Below are positions 12,156-25,154 of a stretch of DNA of 64,000 nt, in pieces (positions within the stretch are counted from its first letter, which is position 1; each line of letters opens with the position of its first letter). Under the pieces are notes generated by a model. That model was not told the origin of the DNA. It searched no databases and worked only from the letters and a program-made list of their open reading frames with translations. Made by a program: the position numbers and the translations under genes. The stretch comes from Carallia brachiata (lineage: Eukaryota; Streptophyta; Magnoliopsida; Malpighiales; Rhizophoraceae): contig JADCRB010000010.1 of the NCBI GenBank assembly GCA_021464245.1, forward strand, positions 4,525,816-4,589,815, read 5' to 3'.

Positions 12156-14064
12156 TCCGTACTGCTTCCCGTAAGTAAAATAGCTTTTCTTTTGCAGGCA
12201 CAAATAGCAAGTGTTTGAACAGGATTCGATTCAGACCTTAGTTTTTGTGATTAGGCGAGTCCCATCCCAGCTTGTACTTGGAGCTAGAGTGAACTATTTA
12301 TCAAAACTCACGGGGTGTAAAATACATATTTTCTGATCTTATAAAATTTATATTTTTCTAGTAAATATTAGGGAAGACCCAAGCTATGCGTAATGGAGTC
12401 GTGAAGCCCAGGTGCCAAGTCATGTCCAGTCACTAAATGAGACGGCTAGTTTTGTGTTCCTTACCACATAAGTCATAAATGGGTAATAAGGATAAAGCTC
12501 ATTCAAGAAATGGATTACCAAATTAAGGGACCATGACATTGCCAACATAGTTTTTATGGTCCATACACAAAAATATTCGATTATATTAAATCTGTGGTAA
12601 GAACATCGTATTTTGGACTTTGCAAATGTGAGGTCTACTACCTGAATTTCTGGATTTAAACAATCGACCCGGCTGAACAAATCAACACATCACATTTGAC
12701 ATGTAAGAATCCAAATAGTACTGTTGTTATGACATACATGACTTGCTTTTTATAATGTAATGTATGTTCTGTAAAAGGCTAGTAAATAAGCGTTCGTTCA
12801 GTTGGTAAACACACCGACTTCAAGTAAATTCACCTTATTCCAAAAACATCTATTTCCTTTTTTCTAAAACGTAATTCAAAAGTCTTCTTTTTCTTATAAT
12901 TTTCATGTATATGAATGCAAATCCTTTTTTTTTTTTCTCCGTAACCAATCCTTTTATTTACGATCAACATTGTCTCGGGTACTTCTTGAGCGAATAAATT
13001 TCTACGGAAAAGTAGAACAGTTTACAGAAGTCTTTGCTAATGATTTTCAGTCCGTCCTATGTTTGTTCAAGGATCCTTTCATGCATTATATTAGATATCA
13101 AGGAAAATTCATTTTGACTGCAAATTAAGTATACGCCTCTGTAAAAGTACAAGGGTTCAAAATTTGGAGAAGACACTCGTTGACAAGGCGAAAACTCATA
13201 TTGCTTTGATGGTTACCCTCATCTAGCCACCATTTTAGATGTATAAAAAAAAAAAAAAAGTTTTATAAAAGGCTTCAACTTCACGTGGGTGTCTAATTAA
13301 TGTCGGCTTTAACATCTCATTGACATATTACGATTCTTCCTCGTAACCAATATTATGTTAGCCAGTTAAAGCATGATTATCATTGGTACATACACGGGCG
13401 ATGGGCTAGCGTGATGTTTTGATCAGATTATTCAAAAGGATTTGCAATTTGGTTCTTGCAGGACAAAGGTGAAAGAAGAAGAGGAACAAAAAAAAAAAAA
13501 AAAAACAGAGAGAATATTAAAAGAAACGCAGGCCAAGGAAATGGAGAAGCTAACATTGAATGATATTGACCGTATCTTAGGAGACTGTGATTATTAATTT
13601 CTTATGCATCTCCATCCCTGCACGGCTGCACGTAATTGAGGTTGCGTTCCTCCTCCCCGGCCCACGAGGGGCCAATAGTTTATTTTGAGCTATGCATTAA
13701 AACACAAAGCAAAACAAAACTAGGTACTTGATCATTGTATTGCACGCACATAGATACATGCTAGGGCATTAAACATACTATGTATATTTGTATTAAAGTA
13801 GTTACGCAGTCTATTCAATGATCGTCTAAAAGTTCTTTTGTTTTTTTTTTTTTTCAAATTTAATCAATCAACAATTCACATAACTTTAATCTCACCTTAA
13901 AATCTCACCATTCTTATATTACTATTTATGAATTTTATTTTAATTTTTCTCATAATGGGCATTTCGTTGTTGCTTATGGGTACTTTAAGGTCTTTAGACC
14001 GTATTTCAAGTACCTAGATTCCCCGATTCCCCATCCAATTTGCCATACTCTTTTGCTTTCTTTA
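12156..14064. other. gene-free intergenic DNA
   Basis: I see no gene. At 12920-12955 an oligo-T tract followed by ctccgtaacc lies between two copies of aatcctttt, a possible tiny minus-strand retroposon scar. The minus-strand frame at 12420-12680 has no recognisable feature. Confidence 0.5.
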
Positions 14065-14114
14065 ATGTCTTGAGTCCTTGTTTCGGTCAAAAAAAAAAAA
14101 TGTCTTGAGTCCTT
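14065..14114 (+). repeat. ultra-short retroposon scar with 15-bp TSD
   Basis: The 15-bp direct repeat ATGTCTTGAGTCCTT occurs at 14065-14079 and 14100-14114. Between the copies lies only gtttcggtc followed by an A run. The arrangement matches target-primed insertion of an almost completely 5'-truncated poly(A) RNA. Confidence 0.75.
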
Positions 14115-15600
14115 TGTGTATAATTAATTGATTTTTTTAAACGAACTAATAGGCGTACGAGGAGTCCAAATTAATTAAGAGTTGGGTTTCGCTGAGACTC
14201 ACAGAGCCTGAGTTTTGAACCAATGCAGAGATCAACGCAAAGTTTCATCATTTTTGAAAACTAAACTTCCTAAACTTTGCTTAAAAAAAGAAAAAATCCT
14301 GAACAGAACCCATCAAAATTAATTCCTTAAAAGAAGAGGAAAAATGGGCAAATAGTACCAATTATTCAAGTTAAATTTTGACGGGATTTCTAATTTACTC
14401 TTATTTTTTTATAAGTATAATTTACTCATATTTTACACTATACAATCAGTAAGTTTGCTTAAAATAAAAAATCAAAAAATATTTTTGTATGTGCAAGATT
14501 ATAAGTATATTTTACTAACCAAAAAAGAAGTAAAATTAACAAATATCAAGTTTGATACATGACCACCTTATTAGTCCCACCTTATTTTAGTTTGTTGAAA
14601 AATGTGGGCAAATCGTTCGTTGCATATATGCATGCTGTTAACGAGTGACTGCAACTCAGATTATTATGATGTTGATAAAAAAAAAACTTAAAAAAATAAA
14701 ATAACAATTTGCATCAGATGGACAAATTAAAAGCAATGCAACGAGTCAAATAAGGTGAGCTACATATGTAAACCATGTACCTGCTTTCTCTCAAACATAC
14801 ATAAAATCGGGAGAATATAGTGTACGCAAGAGGAGACGACTTGTAAATTAATTTAGGTTATTGTCCATTGTTGGTAATTAAAATGCACTTCTTGAAGTTC
14901 AAGATTATGCCAGCTGAACTATAAGTTCATGAATGCATGAATATCATCCTTTGATTATAATATGTAACTTTTATAAGTTTTACCGTATATATGACAAATA
15001 TTTGTGCCAATTTTTTTTTTTTTTTTTATAATTTCCTATAGAATATTTGTTGCAAATAGAACATGAGGTTTTGGAAATATGCAAAAAGGAACCAATGGCG
15101 AGTGATTAAGTAACGCGCCTGTGCACTTATTCAAGCCACACGACCACATTGTCCCATTCTCAAATTTCCAACCTCCGGCCCAGAGGCTTGCCAATTGGTC
15201 AACCAAAAGATCTTTTTTACAAACAAAACCCACCTACCTCAAGCGTATCAAGCGCGGACAGACGTGAACAAATGCAAGCAACAACATGGTAAAAAAAATC
15301 AGAACACCAAACAGGCTAAAATCTTTAGCCACACAAGAAGCTACACAATAACAGTATAAATTTCACGCTCTTTCTCAAAATTAGAATCTAATACTTTAAT
15401 CATTAAAATTACGATAATAATAATCTTTGCTAATTACCAACTTACCAAATTACCATGTAGTAGCAGCACGGCCGGCCGGGCAGCACGGTCAGTGACGCTG
15501 GGCAGCTTTCCCTATGCTGACGACACATGGAGTCGGTTTTATTCTTTCTGGGCCGTGGACCTTTCGCTGTCAGATCCACCAGGGCAGCCCACTGGTCTCC
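14115..15600. other. intergenic DNA upstream of the small gene
   Basis: I see no supported gene. The minus frame at 15036-15233 (65 codons) has a varied composition but no recognisable motif or exon context. From about 15440 the sequence becomes GC-richer and probably forms the proximal promoter of the gene at 15707. Confidence 0.45.
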
Positions 15601-15606
15601 TTCTAC

Positions 15607-15613
15607 ATATAAA
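15607..15613 (+). promoter_or_regulatory. TATA box of the small gene
   Basis: The sequence catataaac lies 100 bp before the start codon at 15707. A TSS about 30 bp downstream (near 15640) would give a short CT-rich leader. It also excludes the upstream in-frame ATG at 15527, so the protein starts at 15707. Confidence 0.6.
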
Positions 15614-15706
15614 CCTTTCCCATTGCTCCAACTTTTTTATTTTCCATCGCATTTGCTGCACTTTCTTCTTCTTGTTCTCTCTCTTTCACTCTATATCTCT
15701 CTCAAA

Positions 15707-16292
15707 ATGGAGGAGAGAGAAAAGCTTCAAAAGGTGAAAGCAAGACATGAGTTTCTGCAAGGTATGAAAAACTCACTTTATATGGGAATGTCAAAGGGCT
15801 TATGTATAGTTTTTGGTGTCAAACTGACACACCCAGCTGATTTTCAAAGTTGGTTTTAGTTGGCCCAACACACGCTTCTTTTCTTGTATTTTTTTTTTAT
15901 CTCATTGTTCAACTTGACCAATTAACCACCCATAACTTTCTTGTTTTTTTTTCCCTTTTTTTTTTTTTTAATAATCAAATGAGGAGTGCTTTCAGATTTC
16001 TAACTTTTTTTATGTTGGCTTTCATTTTGTATAAGAGTTATGCTTCCTTCTTTATCTGTTACTTACCAATTAGTGTATATGATACTTATTCCTAGGTTTT
16101 TGGTTCTTTTCAGGTGATCTCGAAGCTGAATTCTTACATAAGCCTGAGAGCACGAAAAAGAACAGCGCCATGCACAAAACTTCAAGCGAGGGAGAGGCCT
16201 CAGTGGAAGGGTTGTTTAGTGGCTTTCCTGTTCGAGCCAAATTCCTTAGTGATGGTGGCTTGTACTTGTTAAATGGGTGCTATCCTACCTGA
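15707..16292 (+). CDS. small two-exon gene, unknown 77-aa protein
   Basis: I do not recognise this protein. Exon 1 is 15707-15761 and exon 2 is 16114-16292. The GT-AG intron is phase 1, with a T-rich run before ttttcag. The joined frame is 234 nt with a clean stop. The start has good context (tctcaaaATGG), follows a CT-rich leader and is the first ATG after the TATA box at 15607. The N terminus (MEEREKLQKVKARHEFLQ) is highly charged and could form a short amphipathic helix. The middle is hydrophilic with Ser/Lys/Glu, and the last 30 residues include the hydrophobic stretch AKFLSDGGLYLLNGCYPT. No signal peptide or membrane segment is evident, so the product is probably cytosolic or nuclear. 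Intron retention would give a different C terminus ending at 15859. A further exon joined from a GT near 16276 cannot be excluded. The gene structure looks real; the function is unknown. Confidence 0.6.
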
Positions 16293-18417
16293 GCTTTTTA
16301 TTGATATCCTCTTCTTTTAATATTTCTTTTTTTTTTTTCTCTTTTTATTTACGTTCAGTGTTCTTCTTGACCTTGTAAGACCTTTTCTTGACCTTGTAAG
16401 ACCCCGTTCCGTGTTCTTACCTTTTATTTCGTGTTTTTTCACGAATTTTATATCACAATCTTGTGATATAAAGTTCGAGTATTTTCTTTTTCTGTTTACC
16501 ACCCAACTCATCTTCTCCTTCCTTGTCTATCCCTCCTGAGCTGTTTGAATTAGACTGTGAGAGACCCTCAGAATGTTAGAATCTCCCAATTAAATGCCAA
16601 ATTATAAGCAAAGGATTCTGCCTCGGTTGCTACTATGTTGTGGGTCTGCGTTTTGCTTTCTTCCCTACAATACAAATTTTGAACCAAGAAGAAGCAGCAA
16701 GGTAGATGTAAATTAAAGGAGCAACTTGAGATTTAGTCCCACTAGTTAATTTTGTTGTCCTTTATCGATCCACAGTAAAAAAAATATATCTTTCTGGTTC
16801 TGTTAAGGCCACAAATCTAGATTGTTCTTATGCGTCCAGATATATGCTGTTGCAGGAATCAGTTTCGTTGTTTTATACGTTGTTGGCTGAGGAAAGTAAG
16901 AGAATAAATATTCTCTCAGGTCTGTGTAAGAGGTCCCCTCGTGACTGCTCTTATGCACAAATTTGTGTCCACTGTATTATTGTAGCTTTCTCTGTCTCTT
17001 TGTACTAAAAGACCTTTTTGTACCAAGAAAGTTGTCCACAGAAAAGCTGATATCCTTACTATGAGAAATGTTTTTTTTTCCACACCAAATCAATGCCTGC
17101 ACTGAACACAGAGATGTAAAATGACCCAGAAAGGGAAGACACGGAAACAAAGAGTTGATGTACGTTTCAATTTTATTTTAAATTGAACAAAATTAAATAG
17201 TTACATTTAAATACTACAAATATTAATAAAGTCTCATTATAAGTTATCTATTTTTCTTTCTTTTTAATGAATTCAATATGCTATATCACTTTATTATTTT
17301 TTAGAAACAATTTGTGTGAAGTTAATAAAGTTTTTTCCTTTTAAATTTCCAATTGGTTTCTCTTTTTGTACCAGACAAGTGGGAGATTGAATTCTTTCAA
17401 AAAAAAAAAACAAAAGAAAAAAAAAAGTGGGAGATAGAATTCTTGTGAGCAATATTCGGCACAGTTTGATAGGACTCAACAGTGGCTTGCTGATTTGGAC
17501 TTAAGATCATTCAGTTTTCTAGTTGTCTTGAATATGATAGTTTGAGTGACAATTCAATGTGCTTTCAACTTTCAAATACGGTGCCTAACATTGAACCTTG
17601 ATTTCCACCCCCTTTCCCTTCCCCCCAATCAAGGGAATAGAAACAAATATTACAAGGTTAAGGTTTCAGCTTAATTTTTGTTTATTTTTGGGTACAGAAT
17701 AGATATGTATATCCAGTAACTTGTTACTAACTCTGGCAGTTATAATGGTCTTCGTTTGAAAAAAAAAAAAAAAGAAAAACATGTATAATTACTCAAAACG
17801 ATGTTTGAGTGCTATTCAGTTAACCAATTCAGCTCTTGATCTCCAATGGGATTTGTTGTAATTAAAGCAATTAACAGAGGGATCCTGGCAGTTTCAAGTA
17901 TGCTTGTGACAAATCGCCGGTTTTGGATCTTCGACAATGCTAATCAGAAATTAAAACAAGAGTTTCGTTATATGTAAACACATATTCCATTATCATAGCT
18001 ATTGAATGCACATTTGTTGGCCCTATAATTAGTTGTGATCATCCATCAAGTTAAATACTAGAGATGGACAATAAAAGAAAAAGTCTCACTTAGGAGAACA
18101 TAAGAAATAAGAAATTGTGGTAAAGTAGTCATAAGAATGTGTTTAGTCTCTAAAAAATAATAAAAAAAAATTTTTTTCAACCTAAACCCTAAACATAGTT
18201 AGTATTATATTAAATTTATTTAGTATTACCCTAAGTCTTAAATATTTAAGAAACAATTTTTCAAAAAAATTTATTAAAAAACTTTCTACTACTTATGGCT
18301 ACTCTATAACTATTCTATGTCTCTTTGTTTTTTCCAAAAAGAAACACTTATGATAATATAACATAGATGATCGTATGTAATGGTAATTAAGAGTTCTATC
18401 AAAGAAGCCATATCGTC
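16293..18417. other. 3' flank of the small gene and gene-free DNA
   Basis: The first few hundred bases are probably the 3' untranslated region of the small gene. A 19-bp tandem duplication, ttcttgaccttgtaagacc, lies at about 16365-16404. Otherwise I see AT-rich sequence with oligo-A and oligo-T tracts and no gene. Confidence 0.5.
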
Positions 18418-18425
18418 CCTGCCAC

Positions 18426-18960
18426 CGAGGGTGTTCACAGTTCAATTATTGAATTGAACCAGCTTAACTGTTTCTAAACCAAAATTTTTGGTTATGTAAA
18501 ATTAAAATTATTTTCGAACTGAAAATTCAGTTAACTGAAAATTTCGATTCATTTCGGTTAACTGAATTTAATAACAAAAATATTTAAAATTATAATCTAA
18601 ATGTAAGAAAAATATTTTTGATATGTATATTTTTAAGAATTTATAAGTATCATTATATATAAACATTAAATAAGTAATTATTTGGAATATAATAATATTT
18701 TATTAACATTTAGTGTTGCTAATAATTGTTGTTTTAGTAATATATTTTCTTATTATTAGAAAAAAAAAAAAAAATATATGTATAAAAGTATTTTGGCTCG
18801 ATTTAGTTAACTACAGTTTTTTAATATTAGAAACTGAAGTCAAACTGAAAATTTCAGTTTTTATTGATTTAGTTAACTATTATAAAATCGGTTCAATTAA
18901 TTAAAAATTCAATTCAATTTTTTTAACTAACTGATATTTTCAATTTTTTAACACCCCTAT
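18426..18960. mobile_element. hAT-like non-autonomous element
   Basis: The left end cgagggtgttca and the right end ttaacacccctat form an inverted terminus of the GGGTGTT type. Candidate 8-bp target duplications are cctgccac (18418-18425) and cctactac (18961-18968), matching at 6 of 8. Subterminal parts repeat ttcagttaactgaa-like palindromes and the centre is AT-rich without coding capacity. The style matches the elements at 2865 and 25155, so one transposase source may have moved all three. Confidence 0.6.
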
Positions 18961-18968
18961 CCTACTAC

Positions 18969-20734
18969 AGGAGCACCACGTTCTCTATTTTTTTAGGGGG
19001 CAAGCCCCCTTATTTAGAAGAAGAAGGATTCAAAATAAGAGAGTTCGTAGTGCTCCTGTGAATAAAAAAGTGTGGCCTCCTATTTTTTCTTTAATGCTAA
19101 ATAACGAACTTTGGAGAATGCAACTGCGAACCAAGAGGATGCACCGTTGTTTGGACATGGCCAATCTTTGGTATAGATGACCGAAAGCTTTCCTGGATAA
19201 GGAATGGTGGCCTACCTTCTAAGTTAGACAGCGAATATAATATTTAAGAGGTTATGTTTCACTTTCGCGCGCAATTTTACTTAACATTCACGCAGTGATT
19301 ATTCAAAAGTCGTATGTCACATTTAGAACATGTCAACATCATGAACCATGTAGGGGACCTCGGAAGGAACTAATCTGCTAGCCATGTTTATCCTATCAGT
19401 TCAATTATTCATGACCAAAATGATAGCCCTACCAGCAAAATTTCAAGGCTTGATATGTGTCTTGATAGTGATGCCAACGTAATTTTTAAGGTGAAAGTGA
19501 TTTGGGAGTCAATTGAAATTAACAAAGGTTAAATGAAAGATGAAGTCGTTGTAAATTTCTTTGAAAAGTAAGACAATGGTGTTGTGCCCCACACTCACCC
19601 CCAAAATTTCAAAGCACGCTTGGAAAGTTTCGTGATAAATGTCTAATAGTTATATTCATTTGTTAGTCAAAACCTTTGTAAATATAAATATAAAATTTGC
19701 CACTATCTTTTTTCAAAATTAATTTTAACTGTAATTTAAATTTTAAATTTTTAATGTTAAAGAGAATTTCAATAATTGAATTGCAGTTGATTGATATTTT
19801 GCCACTACTTATTATCTGCTTGGACTTGCTTCAGAAATTTGAGTACCAAAAAGGAGGTGAGGGAGTGATGACTTCTTGCACAAAATGATGATGTTGGCAA
19901 GTGGGCATTGAAAAGATAAATGCCTTTACCTTGTCCATGACTTGGACCCGTTTTACCTCTCTGTTCATCTTGGGCAGTCGATGAAGCTCCCAAAATGATT
20001 TCACTTAGTATTTCGTAGAGCTCTTTTTGTGCTAGCCATCACCAAACAATGGGCCCATTTTTGCACGATCCTTTTACCATCTTTGGGTAACATGCTAACA
20101 TGGCTCACTCATGTTCCTTTTTTTGTTTTTTTTTTTTTCCCCTTTTTACTTTTGCTCAAATCTTCCCTTTCATTGAGCCTTGAGAAAAGGAACGACCAGG
20201 GAAAAAGAACGTTTGAAAAGGAGAGGATTTGACGTCTTTCAATTGCCACTCAATAATGCATTGATGCAAAAATTACAGCCGTATGCCTTTTTGAATTTGT
20301 AAATATTTTCATAAAATTTGCTACGGAATTACATTCAAGGGCAACATTTTAGAATGCTGGACTACAATTCGGTTTGAAATTTTATTGAAGAGTGTGGTTA
20401 TAACTTTGAGAATGGACACTAGGACTCTACAAGAATTTTTTTCCACCCACGCAAAGACGAACGAGAATGTCTCTACAAATAGAGCGCTATGATGTAGATG
20501 TGTAATCAACTTCAGATTTTGCTGGACCAGACTCAAATTCTTACCTCTATATCTACATGTCCTAAATTTTGTACTATTTTATTTTTATTCTAGTTTTTTA
20601 TTTTTTATTTTTCAGAAGTTTATTCCGAGCACAGCTTACAATTGGTACACAGCCACTTACAGAATCCCTTTGATTGGTGTTTTAACATACACCTTTATTA
20701 GTTATCTTTGACACAAGCAGCAAAACATACACAC

Positions 20735-20771
<37 letters not shown>

Positions 20772-23304
20772 TTGGTTTGGGAATGCAAAATTTGGACCAT
20801 TTCTCAATTTGTGTGTGTTATTCTTGCATAGGGGCCATGCTACTATATTTATAGACAACAATTAAATCCAAATCAGGCTTGGTATAACTAATCTATTATA
20901 ACTAGAATATTAGCTAACTAATCTAACTTAGTTTAGAATTTCAATAATTATCACCCATAAGACGGAGCAGAGATGACCTCTGTGTACGAGCCCCTGCAAA
21001 GAGGCTTAGTTTGCGCGTATATTTCGTTAGGTTCCATTATATACGGGCAAACTGAGTTTTCATACTGCATCTGCAAGCACTCATTTTGTACAATCATGAG
21101 TATTTTTTATGCAATTGTAATTAAAAAATGTGAAACGAAAAAAAAAGTAATTTTATATCACTTTTTATTAGTTAAATTATAAAAAATATGTTCATAATTA
21201 TACAAATTATACACGTGTTAAGACAGTGTGAAAACTAGTATCTACGCATAAACATTTTCCCATTTCGTTATTGGAAAGAAATCGAAAAAGTGTCCGCAAA
21301 AGAAAGCAAAGACCGGCCATCATTTTCACCTGTTGATCCATGTTTCATCTAATTTCCAATAGGAAAAATTGCCTTTTATCTTTGACCAGATAAAAAGCAT
21401 TTTCACATGGGTTCCTCACCTTTTTCCCGATTTTCTGCAGTACACAAAACTCGCGTCTCTGTTATAATCCTCGTCACATGGTGTGTTTTTAATGTCAGGA
21501 TTATGCTAGTAGTGCCTACTAGTCATAGAAGCCATTTTTCAGATACGGCGTCCTAAGCCTACTTTATTCATGAATTGACTATGGGTTCTCATTTTTTCTT
21601 TTTTCTTTTTTTTTTAAATCTTAAGAGATAGTCGAAGTACACGTTAAGGAGAGAATTAAAAAAATGAGATAGTATCATTGACCTCTTTTCTGACATACTA
21701 TCAATGGACCAATTATCTAAACAGATACTACGATCTAATTTTTTCTCTTGTTGATGACTATAAATGATTGAACCTGCCTCTATCCTTTTTTAATCGTCGG
21801 GGTAGGAAATGGGGGATTCTTGCTCCCATAGGATTTTGGAGCAGGACCAAATCTTACGCTAACTCTGCTAATCAAAATTGGTATACTCAGCTTTCGTCTA
21901 CCTTAAATTACGGTCAAAGCATATGAAAGCAAGAACTTAAAATAAAAATGACATGGTGACTATAATTTATTGTCTTTTTTGCGAACTTGCGTTTTTAGTT
22001 TGTTCAAGGGATATTATTTTAGGCCAATAATAGTCGAAAATCTATGCAACTAGGACAATTGACAAGTGAATTTCCTGAGCATACGACAAGCGGCCAGCAT
22101 TAGCCGCTATTGTTGAAGGAAAACCTGGCGGCATCCAAATATGCTTCGATTAATTTGGATCAGCCAGCCCGCTTGTTTTGAAGTTTGGCATGTTTTGTCT
22201 AGAAGTCTAAGGATCTGATGCTTGAATCAGTTGATGAGCATCCTGTTCCACAGTATTAAATTACAAATTTCAATTTAACTGACGAGCTGCCCCAATCCTT
22301 TTGATTATCAAACACCACCTTCTGGAGCATAATTTTGACCCACCACAATTATTCCACTTCGGTATTCCGATTTGCTTAAGCCAAGTACCAAAAGCAAAAT
22401 GACTAATCTGGTGTTATCTTCTTGGCCATAAAAGCTCTACATGTTAAACTACAATAAAACATAAAACATACAACAACATCACGTCTTTTTTTTTTTTTCT
22501 CTCTTGATCGAATTGCACATGTTGTCCCGTATTCTAAAATAACTATTTGAGACACTCTATTACCACTTCTTAGTCCTCTTTCCGGCCTTTTAGCCTTGAA
22601 ACCCAACCCAAAAAAACAGTCGCATGTTTGTTGGAATTTCAATCTTAGAAAGTCTGTTCCACAATGATATGTCTCTGGGCCCGAAATGATTTTCTCGGTC
22701 CAACAATCCCAATGGCTTTTTATACTCATGGTTCCTCTCTTGCACAGATTGGGAGCACGGAACACACAGACAGGCTGGTTTGTGGAAGCCCACATGCCCA
22801 TGTGATTGCACGTCTCACAGGCAGCTGGGACGTGAAACAAACCTAGTAATTATTACCAGCAGGCCTTAATATAATTTTCTTCTCAAACCCATTCCTGTCC
22901 AACTGGGTTTGATACTGAAACAATTTTGGGTCAGACATCAACGGACTCGAACTTTAACAATAGGCCCTATGGGCCCAATAGTGCTGAGCACTTGATAAGG
23001 TGTCATATTGACAAAAGGCGTCATATTTGGGGGGGGGGGGGAAGGTGTTATCCCTACTCCCCACCTAGTTTAAAAATAATAACAATAATATATAATGCAG
23101 GTATCTAATTTTTCTGGTGTAATTGGATTGGTAGGATGTGTAATTTCGATCTATGAGTGAGATTTAGAGTTTAAACTATAAATCTTATATCCAAACTTTA
23201 ATTATAGTGGCCAATGGGCTATAACTAATAATTGTGAGGATGTCAAATTACGCCATGTAGCGTTTGTCAACAATTTTACCCTTGCTAGTATTAATTCATA
23301 ACTT
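18969..23304. other. gene-free intergenic DNA
   Basis: I see no supported gene. The longest frame, 22403-22840 on the minus strand (145 codons), is Cys- and Lys-rich with no domain. The sequence agtataaaaagcc inside it on the minus strand looks like a TATA box but has no gene model downstream. A 13-G run sits at 23029-23041. Confidence 0.5.
20737..20773. repeat. (TTA)n microsatellite
   Basis: About 12 uninterrupted units of TTA/TAT. Confidence 0.95.
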
Positions 23305-23349
23305 ATGGATAAACATTTGTTTTTTCGGTTAAGAACAATGGATAAGCAT
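23305..23349 (-). repeat. ultra-short retroposon scar, 12-bp TSD
   Basis: atggataaacat (23305-23316) and atggataagcat (23338-23349) match at 11 of 12. The 21 bases between them read on the minus strand as tgttcttaaccg followed by a short A run. This is probably a small poly(A) retroposon in minus orientation, though the A run is only six long. Confidence 0.45.
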
Positions 23350-25147
23350 GTGGCTGAAGTATTATGTCTTAATAACTTGAGTCCCCAGCAAAGTCTAAAT
23401 GATAAAAGACAGCTAACCAACCACTGCATTCGTACACGTAATTTTATTGCAGAAAATATCTTGAAAACTTGTCATATGATGGTAATTCATTCCTCTATTC
23501 ATATAGATATATATACAGCAGTCTTACCCAAAGCATGTTTGACGGCGATTGGGCAACCAACATAGGTGACGTAACCTTGCTCGTCATCTTTTTTTTTTTT
23601 TTATTTGGTCATTTGATGGGGAAATTGGGCCATTAATTTAGTGTAATGTTAAGATATTGGAAACAACAGAATTCGAAAATTAGTTCCTTTCTACAGGCAA
23701 CAACCGGTTGTTTTATTCTAAGATGCGCGTTGAATGGAGGTATTAGACTCTTCTTATGAAAGGGTCTCGATAGGGTGGTTGTACCTATCAGTTTCCAATT
23801 TTATATTGAATTCTTGCGTGACTGATATTTTTCATATTAAGTTATACATGTTGACGTATATTTTTAAGCCCATGATGCTATTTGATGTTGTATCCAGTCG
23901 TCCAAAGGACCAAAACAGTGCTCCCGCAAACATCCGAATTTGCGGCATGGCCCCTACACCATGAGTTCAGGGGCGATGGATTTGATTTTTTACCTTTTTC
24001 AAAATGCCGACAATTGGTAACATTTGGGGACTTCGTCTTTTTTGAGTTAGTGTACACTCTTTTGAGTGTCTTTGGACTCTGTTTCTTTTTCCCTACTAAC
24101 CTCTCAATCATTGTTGTGTTTAAAACAGTGCTCTTTTATGATCTACTAAAGAAACAATTATGCCGTCAACAATGTCGTCTAGTTCGTTAGAGGCATTTGG
24201 GTTCATGTAAGAGATTTTGGGCATAAGGTTGAGAATAAAATCTGTTAATATTGTTAAATTTAAACATTTTTTGTAAGGTTTATTATAATTATTCTAATTG
24301 TCTGCACATTTTGAAGGAAGCTCAATACTCCCTAATGAGATCATCGAGACACCATCTCACTCTCTGTTTTTTTTTTTGGACAAAAAGAAAAATAAGAACA
24401 CTTCTACAGGCTACTAGCAAAATGAACTAAAGGATGTAAAACTGATACTGTAGCCACTCGCCGGTGCTTCTCACCTACTGCTTCATTAGCAACAACTTCT
24501 TGTTGTCAAAATGATAACAGTATGGTCTTTCAATGCAACTTTGATAAACCCATTAAAGAGATCTGTGACCTTTCCTAAATAGTTTAAACAGTTCTGAACT
24601 GCTTGCAATAAGAGACTTTGCTGGGGCATTCAAAGGGTGGTAATAAATACTGACTCGCAGTAAAGTTAATACAACTTGCAAATTTGAATGCGCATTAATT
24701 TTCATGCCTTATGTCGAACTTAGTTTGAATTCTTAGCATTTTTTTTCAACAAAGTTGAGATCATCAGTTAACCTTTTATTTTAGAAAAGTTAATTGCGCA
24801 GACCATTCAACAATATTGGGACATTCGACAGGTTCTCCATAGTCATTGAGTTCTTTTTGACGGTTGATTTTTGTGGAGTTTATGTCAGTTATAATTAAAA
24901 AAATAATATAGCAATATAGCAATGTGGAGTTTATCTATGCTATCATTTTCCAGGTGGGTTTTTCTAGAACCAGCTGGCGTGTGAAAACATTCCTCCTCTG
25001 GCGGCATTTATTACCTTATAAATTAAATATCTTTTCAATTGGCAATGTATTGAGAGCGGATGTGCACCGAACCGAAGACAAGTTAGTGGCATGAGGGCCT
25101 GGCCCGCCTGGGCATGCGAGTAATCAAGAGGACCCTTTGACTGATCG
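23350..25147. other. gene-free intergenic DNA
   Basis: Several open frames of 60-100 codons overlap on both strands (for example 23882-24190 plus and 23878-24111 minus), but none has a recognisable motif, promoter or exon context. Confidence 0.45.
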
Positions 25148-25154
25148 AGAGCTA

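Noticed and set aside
15527..15706. In-frame N-terminal extension of the small gene starting at 15527
   Set aside because: It reads through the TATA box at 15607 and the CT-rich leader, giving a Phe/Leu/Ser run. The first ATG after the likely transcription start is 15707.
22403..22840. 145-codon minus-strand open frame, the longest in the gene-poor left half
   Set aside because: Cys/Lys-rich translation without a recognisable domain, no exon-intron support. A second overlapping frame at 22590-22811 (minus) and one at 22664-22846 (plus) are also open, as expected by chance in a less AT-rich stretch.
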